Assembly (NCBI RefSeq): GCF_017581925.1
Contig: NZ_JAGEVG010000002.1
Location: 186,001 to 250,000, forward strand
Length of the DNA: 64,000 nucleotides
Direction of reading: 5' to 3'
Source: Gelidibacter pelagius
Lineage (GTDB): Bacteria > Bacteroidota > Bacteroidia > Flavobacteriales > Flavobacteriaceae
Position 1 is the stretch's first letter, and the number at the start of each line of letters is the position of its first letter. Position numbers and translations under genes: made by a program. This document shows, in pieces, positions 35,354-44,262 of this stretch. Under the pieces are notes generated by a model. That model was not told the DNA's origin. It did not search any database and saw only the letters and a list, made by a program, of their open reading frames with translations.

Positions 35354-37513
35354 ATGCGAAAGATCCTTAAATATTTGCTGATCATTATTTTGTGTTTTAC
35401 AACTCAATACATTGGTGCGCAAGAAAGCGAAAACAAACAAGCTAAATTTATTGTAAGAGGCTCAGTTAGAGAAAGTGACACCTATAAGCCTATTTCAAAA
35501 GTCAATATTGAAGTCAATGGCGGCGCATACACAGTCACGGGCAGTGATGGCGAATTTAGAATTCAAGTTAAAAAAGGTGATGAACTGGCCATTAGACATA
35601 AAGATTTTGAAACCGTTTATTATACCATTACGAGTAATGAACGCATTTCTGTTGAAGTAAAACCAACACTTCGGGAGTCAACATCAGATTCAAAATATAA
35701 ACGAAGCTTGCAGAATTTTAATGCACTTATTGACTCTGCTTTGGTCTATCAGAAGAAAGATGCCGAAAAAAGCATTCAATTTATCACAGAGGCTTTGTTG
35801 CAAAGTACGTCTTCAAAAGAAAATGCAGATGCCTATGAAGTTTTAGGAGATGTATATGTGCATTGGAAACAGTATGACTTAGCTGTGTCCAATTACCGCA
35901 TAAGTCTCCAAAATTCGGATTCGAATGAAGTTGATCTGAAGTTGGCAGCAGCATACAGAAACAATAAGAGTTATCAAGAAAGCATTGCCCTATACAAAAG
36001 CATAAATACTTCCAGTTTATCCAATTGGCAACTGACCATACTTTATGAGGGACTTGGTGATACTTATGTGGCTATAAAGGCATATGATAAGGCCATTGTA
36101 AACTACAAAAAAGGACTCATTGTTGCGCAAGAACATCTCATCAATCCAAAAATCACGGATCTTAACTCAAAAATTGCGCAGACCTATAATATTTCAGGAA
36201 AGACAAATCAAGCACAAGACTATTTTAAAAATTCGCTGAGTTTAGCTTCTAAAGAGAACAAAGCGCGATCCGTTAAAGAAAAAGTGACGGTTGCTGATTT
36301 TCAAAACACCAATAGACTGTACAGCGATGAAATTGAATTGCGGAAGGAAGCCCTAAAGGATATAGAAGAAATTGAGAAGGAATCCGTTATGGATAATGAA
36401 AGTCCGCTGACGTCACAAAAACAGAACTATAAGATTGGAAGCGCCTATTTTGCTAAAAAGGACTATGAAAATGCCATTCCCTATTTGGAGAAAAGCATCA
36501 GGGAAGCCAATAAAAAGGAGGATTTAATCGTAGAAAAGGATGCCACTCGCAAACTGTCTGATGTGTACTATGATGCAGGTGATTATAAGATGGCTTTGGC
36601 TACCTATAAAGCATACACAGAAGTTGTGGATGAGCTTTACATCAAAAAAGAACAGGAACTATCTCAAGCTGCACGTTTTAACCGAAATATTACAGAAAAG
36701 CAAAATCGCATTACTACTTTAGAAAGTGATAACAAACTGTCCGAAAGCCTCTTTCAGCTCACGACAGAGCGCAATAAACGCCAGGAATTGATTATATATT
36801 CACTTGTGGGTGGTGTTTTGCTCTTATTGGTCACCGCATATTTTATGTACAAATACATCAAACAACAACGTCTCGCGAATAATTTGCTGGCGTTGAAATC
36901 ATTAAGAAGCCAGATGAATCCGCATTTTATTTTTAATGCGTTGAATTCGGTCAATAGCTTTATTGCTTCTAATGATGAACGCACCGCCAATAAATACTTA
37001 TCTGATTTTTCGCAATTGATGCGTGCCGTTTTAGAGAATAGCGATGAAGATTTTATTCCATTAAATAAGGAGATAGAGCTCTTGGAACTTTATACAAAAT
37101 TGGAACATTTTCGTTTTAAGGATAAGTTTGATTATTCCATTACCGTAGATGAATCCATTAATATTGATGAATACCAGATTCCGCCAATGCTGTTGCAACC
37201 TTATGTTGAAAATGCGGTATGGCATGGATTGCGCTACAAATTAGAAAAGGGGCATTTGGATATTGACATCTGTAAAAAGAGCAACACTGAAATTACGATT
37301 ACCATTACTGATGACGGGATTGGAAGACAGCAATCAAAAGCATTAAAAACTGAAAACCAGAAGAAACAAAACTCAAAAGGCATGGGGAATATCAAAAAAC
37401 GTGTTGCCATTCTGAATGAAATGTATAAAGATAAAGTCGATGTTTTTGTGGATGATTTCCAAGATGCAGAAGATGTAGGGACGAAAGTAGTGGTGACCCT
37501 AAAAAAGGATTAA
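35354..37513 (+). CDS. TPR-containing LytS-type sensor histidine kinase
   Basis: A 719-residue membrane sensor kinase. Signal peptide about 1-23; a carboxypeptidase-regulatory-like beta domain (about 30-100); tetratricopeptide repeats (about 130-420, for example NADAYEVLGDVYVHWKQYDL); a membrane helix (about 478-498); and a cytosolic LytS-family kinase domain with SLRSQMNPHFIFNALNSVN, where His524 is the expected phosphorylated residue, then MLLQPYVENAVWHGL and an ATP-lid region DDGIGRQQS. It is paired with the LytTR regulator 115 bases downstream. The signal sensed is unknown. Confidence 0.9.
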   Translation: MRKILKYLLIIILCFTTQYIGAQESENKQAKFIVRGSVRESDTYKPISKVNIEVNGGAYTVTGSDGEFRIQVKKGDELAIRHKDFETVYYTITSNERISVEVKPTLRESTSDSKYKRSLQNFNALIDSALVYQKKDAEKSIQFITEALLQSTSSKENADAYEVLGDVYVHWKQYDLAVSNYRISLQNSDSNEVDLKLAAAYRNNKSYQESIALYKSINTSSLSNWQLTILYEGLGDTYVAIKAYDKAIVNYKKGLIVAQEHLINPKITDLNSKIAQTYNISGKTNQAQDYFKNSLSLASKENKARSVKEKVTVADFQNTNRLYSDEIELRKEALKDIEEIEKESVMDNESPLTSQKQNYKIGSAYFAKKDYENAIPYLEKSIREANKKEDLIVEKDATRKLSDVYYDAGDYKMALATYKAYTEVVDELYIKKEQELSQAARFNRNITEKQNRITTLESDNKLSESLFQLTTERNKRQELIIYSLVGGVLLLLVTAYFMYKYIKQQRLANNLLALKSLRSQMNPHFIFNALNSVNSFIASNDERTANKYLSDFSQLMRAVLENSDEDFIPLNKEIELLELYTKLEHFRFKDKFDYSITVDESINIDEYQIPPMLLQPYVENAVWHGLRYKLEKGHLDIDICKKSNTEITITITDDGIGRQQSKALKTENQKKQNSKGMGNIKKRVAILNEMYKDKVDVFVDDFQDAEDVGTKVVVTLKKD

Positions 37514-37590
37514 ATAGGCCTGAAGTTCGAAGTCTATTGTGAATATGAATTAAATAATAAAGTATAGAAACGCAAGTTGAGAAATGTTTT

Positions 37591-37620
37591 CCTTCTAACT
37601 TCGTGCTTCCAACTTCCAAC
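37591..37620. repeat. short intergenic repeat word
   Basis: CTAACTTCGTGCTTCCAACT, then TCCAAC, shares the CTTCGTGCTTC core of the repeats at 33631-33906. It ends 8 bases before the response regulator start. Confidence 0.5.
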
Positions 37621-37628
37621 TCATTTTT

Positions 37629-38363
37629 ATGAAATTAAACTCAATCATTGTAGAAGACGAACAGACCAGCAGAGAGATTCTAAAGAATTACCTCAAAAAA
37701 TATTGCCCCAATGTTGCCGTCTTAGGAGAGGCTGCCAATGTTGATGAGGCTTTGGTCCTTATAAGAAATCATGATTTGGATTTGGTTTTTTTGGACGTTG
37801 AAATGCCCTATGGCAATGCTTTTGATCTGTTGGACAAGGTAGGCGACATCAATTTTGAAACTGTTTTTGTAACGGCTTACAACCATTATGCGATGGATGC
37901 CTTAAATGCTCATGCATCATATTATTTGATGAAACCTATTTCCATTGATGAATTGATAAAGGCTGTAGATTATGTCACGGAGATCAGAACTAAAGAAGAT
38001 GCCTTGCAAGATCAGGTATTGGTCACAAAAACTAATAATGTTGATGGCAAAATTACCATTCCAACGCAAGACGGATTTGAGGTTTTGAATACTGCGGACA
38101 TTCTCTATTGCAAAGCCGATGACAATTACACTGAAATTTATTTGAATACCAATAAGAAAAAGCTCGTCAGTAAAACCTTGAAATATTTTGAAGATGCCTT
38201 AACCGAATCTGGTTTTGCAAGGGTGCACAAATCCTATTTGGTGAACGTCAACGAGATTGTAAAATATATAAAAGGAAAGGGCGGGAGTGTTGAACTGAGC
38301 AGTGGCAAGCAGATTATGGTGTCCGCTTCCAGGAAATCGGAATTATTGTCTTATTTTAAGTGA
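37629..38363 (+). CDS. LytTR-family response regulator
   Basis: A 244-residue DNA-binding regulator. The receiver domain (1-125) has acidic IIVEDEQTS, the phospho-acceptor Asp56 in LVFLDVEMP, and the conserved Lys in YYLMKPIS. The LytTR domain (about 145-244) has ILYCKADDNYTEIYL and FARVHKSYLVN. It is the cognate partner of the upstream LytS-type kinase. A REP-like palindrome follows it. Confidence 0.93.
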   Translation: MKLNSIIVEDEQTSREILKNYLKKYCPNVAVLGEAANVDEALVLIRNHDLDLVFLDVEMPYGNAFDLLDKVGDINFETVFVTAYNHYAMDALNAHASYYLMKPISIDELIKAVDYVTEIRTKEDALQDQVLVTKTNNVDGKITIPTQDGFEVLNTADILYCKADDNYTEIYLNTNKKKLVSKTLKYFEDALTESGFARVHKSYLVNVNEIVKYIKGKGGSVELSSGKQIMVSASRKSELLSYFK

Positions 38364-38366
38364 AAA

Positions 38367-38386
38367 ATTCCTGCGAAGGCAGGAAT
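38367..38386. repeat. REP-like palindrome, copy 2
   Basis: ATTCCTGC-GAAG-GCAGGAAT followed by CTCC, identical to copy 1 at 15708. It lies 4 bases after the response regulator stop. Confidence 0.8.
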
Positions 38387-38412
38387 CTCCCTTTTAAACG
38401 TTTTCTTTTTGA

Positions 38413-38445
38413 TTGTTTTTAAATCTTTACAGAAAAATACATTTA
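38413..38445 (+). promoter_or_regulatory. possible promoter of gamma-carbonic-anhydrase-like gene
   Basis: TTG at 38413-38415, 22 bases, then TACATTTA at 38438-38445, with one mismatch in the -7 box. If used, the leader would contain the hairpin at 38467-38503. Confidence 0.4.
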
Positions 38446-38466
38446 TCAACGAATAACATTAACTTA

Positions 38467-38503
38467 AAGGAAATCTCAGTTATATTTCTGAGATTCCTTT
38501 TTT
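38467..38503 (+). terminator. intrinsic terminator or leader hairpin
   Basis: AAGGAAATCTCAG (38467-38479) pairs with CTGAGATTCCTT (38488-38499) with one bulged A, then a run of T. It ends 14 bases before the ATG at 38517. It may end the kinase-regulator unit or act in the leader of the next gene. Confidence 0.7.
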
Positions 38504-38516
38504 CAAAGGAATTCAT

Positions 38517-39035
38517 ATGCCAATCATAAAATCAGTGAACGGGAAACATCCTCAAATAGCAGCCGACTGTTATATCGCAGAAAATGCCACGATCGTAGGC
38601 GAAGTTACCATAGGAACACAATGTAGTGTCTGGTTCAATGCCGTCATAAGGGGGGATGTCCATTATATTAAGATCGGGAACAAGGTCAATATCCAAGATG
38701 GTGCGATCATCCATGCCACCTATCAGAAATCACCCACCACTATTGGCAACAACGTGTCCATTGGCCATAATGCCATTGTCCACGGTTGCACCATTCACGA
38801 TAATGTCTTGATTGGTATGGGAAGCATTGTTATGGATGACTGCATTGTAGAAAGCAATAGCATTATTGCCGCAGGAGCTGTGGTCACGAAAAATACCCGA
38901 GTGGAATCTGGTAGTATTTACGCCGGTGTTCCAGCAAAAAAAGTTAAAGATATTAGTGCGGAATTAATCGCAGGTGAAATCCATCGGATTGCTGAAAACT
39001 ATGTGACGTATTCGAGTTGGTTTAAGCAAGAATAA
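38517..39035 (+). CDS. gamma-carbonic anhydrase-like hexapeptide-repeat protein
   Basis: A 172-residue left-handed beta-helix protein of the gamma-carbonic anhydrase family. It has the hexapeptide pattern throughout (for example TIVGEVTIGTQCSVWFNAVI) and the expected metal ligands His66 (AIIHATY), His84 and His89 (SIGHNAIVHG). RGD and Q residues typical of the site (VIRGDVHYI, NIQDGA) are kept. Many bacterial members have no proven carbonic anhydrase activity, so the activity is not certain. Confidence 0.88.
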   Translation: MPIIKSVNGKHPQIAADCYIAENATIVGEVTIGTQCSVWFNAVIRGDVHYIKIGNKVNIQDGAIIHATYQKSPTTIGNNVSIGHNAIVHGCTIHDNVLIGMGSIVMDDCIVESNSIIAAGAVVTKNTRVESGSIYAGVPAKKVKDISAELIAGEIHRIAENYVTYSSWFKQE

Positions 39036-39114
39036 AGAACAAAGAACAAAGAATCAAGAGTCAGGATGGTGACTTAATATAGAATGTTCAATCTTATCAA
39101 CAATCATTGGATTT

Positions 39115-39894
39115 CTAAAACTGCAAATGTTGAACTCTGTATTTTCTCTCTAAAATATCCGTTAAAACCTCAATAGTCCCGTTGGTATAAAATTGATTAT
39201 CTCCGTGTGTAGATGTTGTATTCAAAATATAATATTGTTCCAATACGGCTTTGGTCTGTCGTGCAACAGCTTGACCTGAATCGATTATTTTTACATGATT
39301 GGGCATCATATCCAATAATAACGGGATTAGGTAAGGGTAATGTGTACAACCTAAAACCAAATAGTCAATATCTGCTTCGAGCATGGGTTGGAGATAGGTT
39401 TGCAACAAGATTTTCATTTCTTCGCTGTTTGTTTTACCTTCTTCTATAAGTGTCACAATACCTTCACCAACTTGTTCAATCACTTTGATGCCGTGACCGT
39501 AAAGATCTGTTGTTTTGTGAAATAATTCGCTGCTGAGCGTTCCTTTGGTAGCCAAAATACCAATGGCCTTTGTTTGTGTGCTTAAAGCGGCAGGTTTAAT
39601 GGCTGGCTCAATGCCTATAAAAGGAATATCATAGGATGCTCTTAAAGTTGTGATGGCGTTGGTCGTAGCCGTGTTACAGGCCACAACAATGAGCTTACAA
39701 TTTTTTTTAATCAGCAACTCCGTATTCTTGATACTCAAATCAATAATCTCTTGTTTAGTCTTATTGCCATAAGGGGCGTTAAAACTATCGGCCAGGTAAA
39801 TGGTATGCTCGTGAGGGAGTAGGGCCTTTATTTCCTTAAATATGGAAGTCCCACCAATACCCGAGTCAAAGATGCCAATTGGTTGTATGCTCAT
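39115..39894 (-). CDS. murI: glutamate racemase
   Basis: Converts L-glutamate to D-glutamate for peptidoglycan, in the cytosol. The 259 residues start MSIQPIGIFDSGIGG and hold both catalytic cysteines: Cys73 in VVACNTATTNA and Cys183 in LGCTHYPYL, plus LADSFNAPYGNK. It is the last gene of the minus-strand envelope cluster and is separated from ompH by a terminator-like hairpin. Confidence 0.95.
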   Translation of the reverse strand: MSIQPIGIFDSGIGGTSIFKEIKALLPHEHTIYLADSFNAPYGNKTKQEIIDLSIKNTELLIKKNCKLIVVACNTATTNAITTLRASYDIPFIGIEPAIKPAALSTQTKAIGILATKGTLSSELFHKTTDLYGHGIKVIEQVGEGIVTLIEEGKTNSEEMKILLQTYLQPMLEADIDYLVLGCTHYPYLIPLLLDMMPNHVKIIDSGQAVARQTKAVLEQYYILNTTSTHGDNQFYTNGTIEVLTDILERKYRVQHLQF

Positions 39895-39898
39895 AGTA

Positions 39899-39935
39899 CA
39901 AAAATAGGAAAGCCACTTGTTAAAAGTGGCTTTCC
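39899..39935 (-). terminator. terminator between ompH and murI
   Basis: GGAAAGCCACTT (39907-39918) pairs perfectly with AAGTGGCTTTCC (39924-39935). On the minus strand it is followed by TATTTTTG (39906-39899) and then the murI ATG. Confidence 0.75.
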
Positions 39936-39966
39936 ATATAAATTTTTGTTTTGATCTAAAATAGGT

Positions 39967-40476
39967 TTAGAATCCTAAATCTTTCTTGACGTCTGCTGTA
40001 AGGTCTTTTCCTTCAGCTAAGATCACACCAGAACCTGGTGATGAATCCAATACATATTGAAAACCTTGAGCTTTTGCAACTTTCTGGATGGATGCTTCAG
40101 CTTTGTCAGTAATAGGCTTTAACAAGTCAAATTCTTTCTTTTGAAGATCTTGTTGTGCTGTATTTTGGAACTCACGAATGCTCTGTTGCATGCCTTGTAC
40201 TTCTTGAGAACGCTTAGCATTTTCTTCGTCAGTCTTACTTTCAACTTCAGCCTGATACTGCTTCATCTTATTTTGAAGTTCAGTGGCCATTGCCTGAATT
40301 TCAGTCTCATAAGTTTTTTGTAGTTTTTCTAATTCTGCTTGAGCACTTTTCATTGCTGGCATTGCTTTAATAAGCTCTTGCGTGTTGATATGAGCAATTT
40401 TACTTTGGGCATTAGTGAAGCTCGTTGCTCCAATAAAAAGTAGTCCTGCAAATAAAAGGGTCTTAAAATGTTTCAT
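39967..40476 (-). CDS. OmpH/Skp family periplasmic chaperone (short)
   Basis: A 169-residue periplasmic chaperone that holds unfolded outer-membrane proteins on the way to BamA. Signal peptide 1-23 (ending TNAQ), then SKIAHINTQELIKAMP, a long coiled coil (about 42-125), and a C-terminal strand region (YVLDSSPGSGVILAEG). The length matches Skp. It is the second of two ompH genes after bamA. Confidence 0.92.
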   Translation of the reverse strand: MKHFKTLLFAGLLFIGATSFTNAQSKIAHINTQELIKAMPAMKSAQAELEKLQKTYETEIQAMATELQNKMKQYQAEVESKTDEENAKRSQEVQGMQQSIREFQNTAQQDLQKKEFDLLKPITDKAEASIQKVAKAQGFQYVLDSSPGSGVILAEGKDLTADVKKDLGF

Positions 40477-40505
40477 TTTTAAAATAGTATTACGTGTTAT
40501 AATTA

Positions 40506-41537
40506 TTAATTGTTTGAATTATTGTTTTCTGGAACGGAATCCTTCGATTTTTTCTTGGCCTCACGTTCTTCTTTCGCTTTTCTGCGTTCTTCTAATATCT
40601 TATTTCTGCGTTCGTCAAGTTCTTTTTGTCGTGCTTCACGATCAGCAGCTTGTTGTTGGCTCTTTTCCTCGGCTATTTGTGTTGGCGTTTTCTTTGTACT
40701 TTCCCCAACCGTTTTGTTCTTTTCTTCAGTCTTTACTGATGTACTGTCTTGCGGATTGTTTTTACTTTCTCTTTCAGCTTTTGCTTTTGCTCTGTCTTCC
40801 AATATTTTTTGGCGTCTTGCATCGACATCTGCTTTTATAGAGTCCCTTGTTGCTTGCTGTTCAGCTCGTCTTGCTTCAATCGCTTTTACACGTTCGTCTC
40901 TTTTATCCTCCTGAGCTTGTTCCCTTGCATCCAACTCTTTATTGATTACTGGCACAACTTCTTCCTCTGCTGCTGCTCTTCGTTCTGATTTGGTTTGTGC
41001 TTGTGTACGTTTTGAAGACCTGGTGATACTTCTCAGTACTAATTCACTAAGGTCAAAACGTTCAGCAGAATATAACATAACGACGTCAGCTGATTTGTCA
41101 AAAATAAAATCATATTCTCTGCTTCCTGCAATCTCTTGTACCGCTGCAAGAATTTGATCTTGGATGGGCTGGATCAGCTGTGTCTTTTGAATCATCAAAT
41201 CACCATTGGGTCCGAAACGCTTTTGTTGGTAGTCTAAAATCTCTTTTTCTTCGAAGCTGATATCTTCAAAACGTTCTTCATACAATTCCTTGGTTAAAAG
41301 CACACGCTCATTGTTAAGCTGTGATTTTTTTTGATCTAAGGCGGCTAAACGTTGTTCTACATCAGATTTCCATTGAAGCACTTTAGCATCCAACTGTGCT
41401 GTAGCATCTTGATATTCTGGAACATTTTGTAAAATATATTCAGTGTCTATATATCCAATTCTCACACCACGTTGTGCATTTGAAGTAAAGCTCAAAAGAC
41501 TTAAGACGGTCACTAAAAAAAGAACTTTGTGTTTCAT
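40506..41537 (-). CDS. OmpH/Skp family protein with long charged C-terminal coil
   Basis: A 343-residue paralogue of the short OmpH protein. Signal peptide from MKHKVLFLVTVLSLLSF to SNAQ, then RIGYIDTEYILQNVPEY and the Skp core to about residue 170. The last 170 residues are an unusually long Arg/Lys/Glu/Ala-rich coil with repeats of the form EARRAEQQATR and ILEERRKAKEER. ATG 41537 is chosen over 41555 because the signal peptide begins there. The core is likely a chaperone; the tail's job is unknown. Confidence 0.88.
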   Translation of the reverse strand: MKHKVLFLVTVLSLLSFTSNAQRGVRIGYIDTEYILQNVPEYQDATAQLDAKVLQWKSDVEQRLAALDQKKSQLNNERVLLTKELYEERFEDISFEEKEILDYQQKRFGPNGDLMIQKTQLIQPIQDQILAAVQEIAGSREYDFIFDKSADVVMLYSAERFDLSELVLRSITRSSKRTQAQTKSERRAAAEEEVVPVINKELDAREQAQEDKRDERVKAIEARRAEQQATRDSIKADVDARRQKILEDRAKAKAERESKNNPQDSTSVKTEEKNKTVGESTKKTPTQIAEEKSQQQAADREARQKELDERRNKILEERRKAKEEREAKKKSKDSVPENNNSNN

Positions 41538-41708
41538 CTGTTTATATTTTATCATTTATTGGTCACGCTATAAATTCTAAAACGACAGATTAACTTAACG
41601 ATTCTGTCTGATCAGCGTAATATTTTTCAAATTAACGAAATATATTCTAAAAAATTTTAACACTTCAACTAAATCGTCAAAGTATCAATAGAAAATACCG
41701 TGCCAAAC

Positions 41709-44252
41709 TTAAAATTGCTGCCCAATAATAAAGTGGGTTTCCCACCCATTTTTCTCTGATTGACCTGGTAGTGCATCAAAACCATGCCCAAAGTCAATAC
41801 CTAATAATCCGAACGCCGGCATGAAAATTCTTAAACCAACACCTGCCGAACGCTTGAGGTTAAATGGATTATAGTCTTTAAAATTATCATAAGAACTTCC
41901 ACCTTCCATAAAGCCTAGTGCAAATATTTTTGCCTGTGCACCTAATGTAATTGGGTAACGAAGCTCCAATGAGAATTTGTTATAAATCGTTCCTCCATCC
42001 TGAGAAGATAAGGATTGGTTTGGATAACCTCTCATGGCTATGGATTCTCTACCATCCAATGAATAGTTTCCTAAACCATCACCTCCAACAAAGAAGCGCT
42101 CAAAAGGAATGACACCTCTGTCGTTATTATAGGCTCCAAGGAAACCAAATTCGATTCCTGATTTGATGACTAATTTGTCAACAACCTTAGTGTACCAATC
42201 GCCTTTAAATTTAACTTTATAAAACTCCAACCATTTGTAACGTTCTTGATCTATTTCTCCCATACGAGCGTAGTCATCAGGGTCAGTTGGGTTTAATCCT
42301 GCTCTCTCATCTTTTAGGGCAGTATAATCCACATTGTTCAAAAGTGAAAACGGAGGGGATACTTTTGCAGTGACAGAAAAGCTTGAACCTCCTGTTGGGT
42401 AAATTGGATCTGTATGCGTATTGTTTCTGCTTAAGCCGATGGTATATGCTAAGTTATTGGAGTAGCCATTACCAAAGGTGAAAAGACCTGTATTATAATT
42501 CTGTAAGTCATAATGTTGGAAACTAATCGCCTGTGATAAAGTAAAATAATCATCAGGCTGCGTCAAACGCTTTGCAAGGCCAACAGTAATTCCGGTAATA
42601 TTAAAGCTCTTGCTTTTGTCAGCATCTCTTGTTCTTGGGTTATATAAGAACTGCATGGTATGTGACAATGAGGTTGAGAATTGGATTGGACGTTTTCCGC
42701 CCATCCATGGTTCAGTAAACGAGAAGCTGTAAGTTTGATAAAAACGACTCGCTTGTAAACGTAATGCTAAACTCTGACCATCACCAGTTGGTACTGGTTT
42801 GTATGCTTCACCTTTAAAAATATCTTTTATTGCAAAGTTATTGAAAGACAGACCCAGCGTTCCAATAAAGCCACCACCACCATAACCACCTTGCAATTCA
42901 ATTTGGCTGGAACCTTTTTCTACTACTGAATATTCCATATCCAAAGTCCCTTCATTTGGGTTGGCATTTTTGAAATTAGGGCTCAATTGCTGTGCATCAA
43001 AGAAACCTAATTGACCAAGCTCTCTAACTGTTCTTACTACAGCAGTTTTACTGTATAGCTGTCCTGGACGTGTTCTTAATTCTCTATAGATGACACGGTC
43101 GTTTGTTTTATCGTTTCCAACAACTGTCACATTATTGAAATATGCTGGCTTTCCTTCAGAAATGCGGATTTCCATGTCAATAACATTGCCATCTGCACTT
43201 ACTTCAACTGGATTAATCGTTGAAAACAAATAACCAGAATCTTGGTAAAGATTCGTGATGTCCTGCGCATCAGGTCTTGAATCGTCTGCAATTCTCTTTT
43301 TGAGCTCTACACCATTATAAGTATCACCTTGTTCAATACCTAACATGCTACTTAATTGTTGGTCAGTAAATATCGTGTTTCCAACAAAAGCAATTTTACC
43401 AAAAGTATATTTTTCGCCTTCTTCTATATTGACAGCTATTGACAACGTGCCATCATCGTTATTAGAAATAGAATCAGCAATGACGCGTGCATCCCTATAG
43501 CCGTTTTCCTTATACTTATCAATAACGCTGACCAGATCTTCTTTATAATTGTCCTTTACGTATTTTGAACGTTTTAAAAATCGCAGAAAGTTTTTTTGCT
43601 TCGTGTGTTTCATGGCCTTTCTAAGCTTTTTATCGCTCAGTTTCTCATTGCCAATAAAATCGATATTTTTAATTTTAACCTTATCATTCTTTTCAATGTT
43701 CACCAACATATTGACCCGGCTTTTCTCTATGGAATCAATTACAGGCGTTGTGGTAACTGTGACCTTGGTATTGTAAAAGCCGTCTTTCCTGTATTTATTG
43801 GTAAGGTAATTTTTTGTGGTAGTAATCAGGTTTTCGGTGACTTTGACACCTTTATTAAGCTTGTTATCTTTTATTAAGGCTTCTTTTTTACCTTTTTTGA
43901 CACCTCTAATTTCCACATCATTTAGTTCTGGTAAATCTTGAAGGCTAATCTCCAAATAGGCCTGATCGCCTTCCGTCTTGGTCAGATAGATATCTATATT
44001 ACTAAAGAGATTGGAACCCCATAGTTTTTTAAGTGCTTCACTAATACGCTCTCCAGGAATAGCGATGACTTCGCCTTTTCTCAAACCAGAAAATGTAACG
44101 ATTGTAGCTTCGCTAAAATTGGTGTCGCCAGTAACGATGATTTCTGCTATGGTGTATTTTTGTCCTAAATTTAATGGGCTTTCCTGTGCAGTTAAAGCAA
44201 AGGAAGATAAAAGAAAAAAGGCACTGAGAAAGGTATTAAAAATTGTTTTCAA
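41709..44252 (-). CDS. bamA: outer membrane protein assembly factor BamA
   Basis: Central component of the BAM complex that inserts beta-barrel proteins in the outer membrane. From TTG 44252 the product is 847 residues: signal peptide (KTIFNTFLSAFFLLSSFALT, AQ), five POTRA domains (about 30-450; for example YTIAEIIVTGDTNFSE), and the 16-strand barrel ending GWETHFIIGQQF with a terminal Phe. The lid-lock motif region includes FFVGGDGLGNYSLDGRESIAMRGY in split form. An ATG at 44291 is also in frame but would overlap uppS by 29 bases and add a hydrophilic leader. TTG 44252 starts 10 bases after the uppS stop. Confidence 0.93.
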   Translation of the reverse strand: MKTIFNTFLSAFFLLSSFALTAQESPLNLGQKYTIAEIIVTGDTNFSEATIVTFSGLRKGEVIAIPGERISEALKKLWGSNLFSNIDIYLTKTEGDQAYLEISLQDLPELNDVEIRGVKKGKKEALIKDNKLNKGVKVTENLITTTKNYLTNKYRKDGFYNTKVTVTTTPVIDSIEKSRVNMLVNIEKNDKVKIKNIDFIGNEKLSDKKLRKAMKHTKQKNFLRFLKRSKYVKDNYKEDLVSVIDKYKENGYRDARVIADSISNNDDGTLSIAVNIEEGEKYTFGKIAFVGNTIFTDQQLSSMLGIEQGDTYNGVELKKRIADDSRPDAQDITNLYQDSGYLFSTINPVEVSADGNVIDMEIRISEGKPAYFNNVTVVGNDKTNDRVIYRELRTRPGQLYSKTAVVRTVRELGQLGFFDAQQLSPNFKNANPNEGTLDMEYSVVEKGSSQIELQGGYGGGGFIGTLGLSFNNFAIKDIFKGEAYKPVPTGDGQSLALRLQASRFYQTYSFSFTEPWMGGKRPIQFSTSLSHTMQFLYNPRTRDADKSKSFNITGITVGLAKRLTQPDDYFTLSQAISFQHYDLQNYNTGLFTFGNGYSNNLAYTIGLSRNNTHTDPIYPTGGSSFSVTAKVSPPFSLLNNVDYTALKDERAGLNPTDPDDYARMGEIDQERYKWLEFYKVKFKGDWYTKVVDKLVIKSGIEFGFLGAYNNDRGVIPFERFFVGGDGLGNYSLDGRESIAMRGYPNQSLSSQDGGTIYNKFSLELRYPITLGAQAKIFALGFMEGGSSYDNFKDYNPFNLKRSAGVGLRIFMPAFGLLGIDFGHGFDALPGQSEKNGWETHFIIGQQF

Positions 44253-44262
44253 AAGCGTGTTA

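Noticed and set aside
39899-39906. TATTTTTG just before murI as a promoter -7 box
   Set aside because: It is the T tract of the terminator hairpin 39907-39935, has no -33 box, and would put the transcript start on the murI ATG.
40415-41157. Several plus-strand open frames rich in Phe, Leu and Ser across the ompH genes
   Set aside because: They are antisense shadows of the Lys/Glu/Arg-rich coils of the OmpH proteins.
41678-41707. TTTG-N19-TACTTTG on the minus strand as promoter of the ompH pair
   Set aside because: The -7 box, read as ATACTTTG, fails the TA position of the consensus, so the match is not good enough to call.
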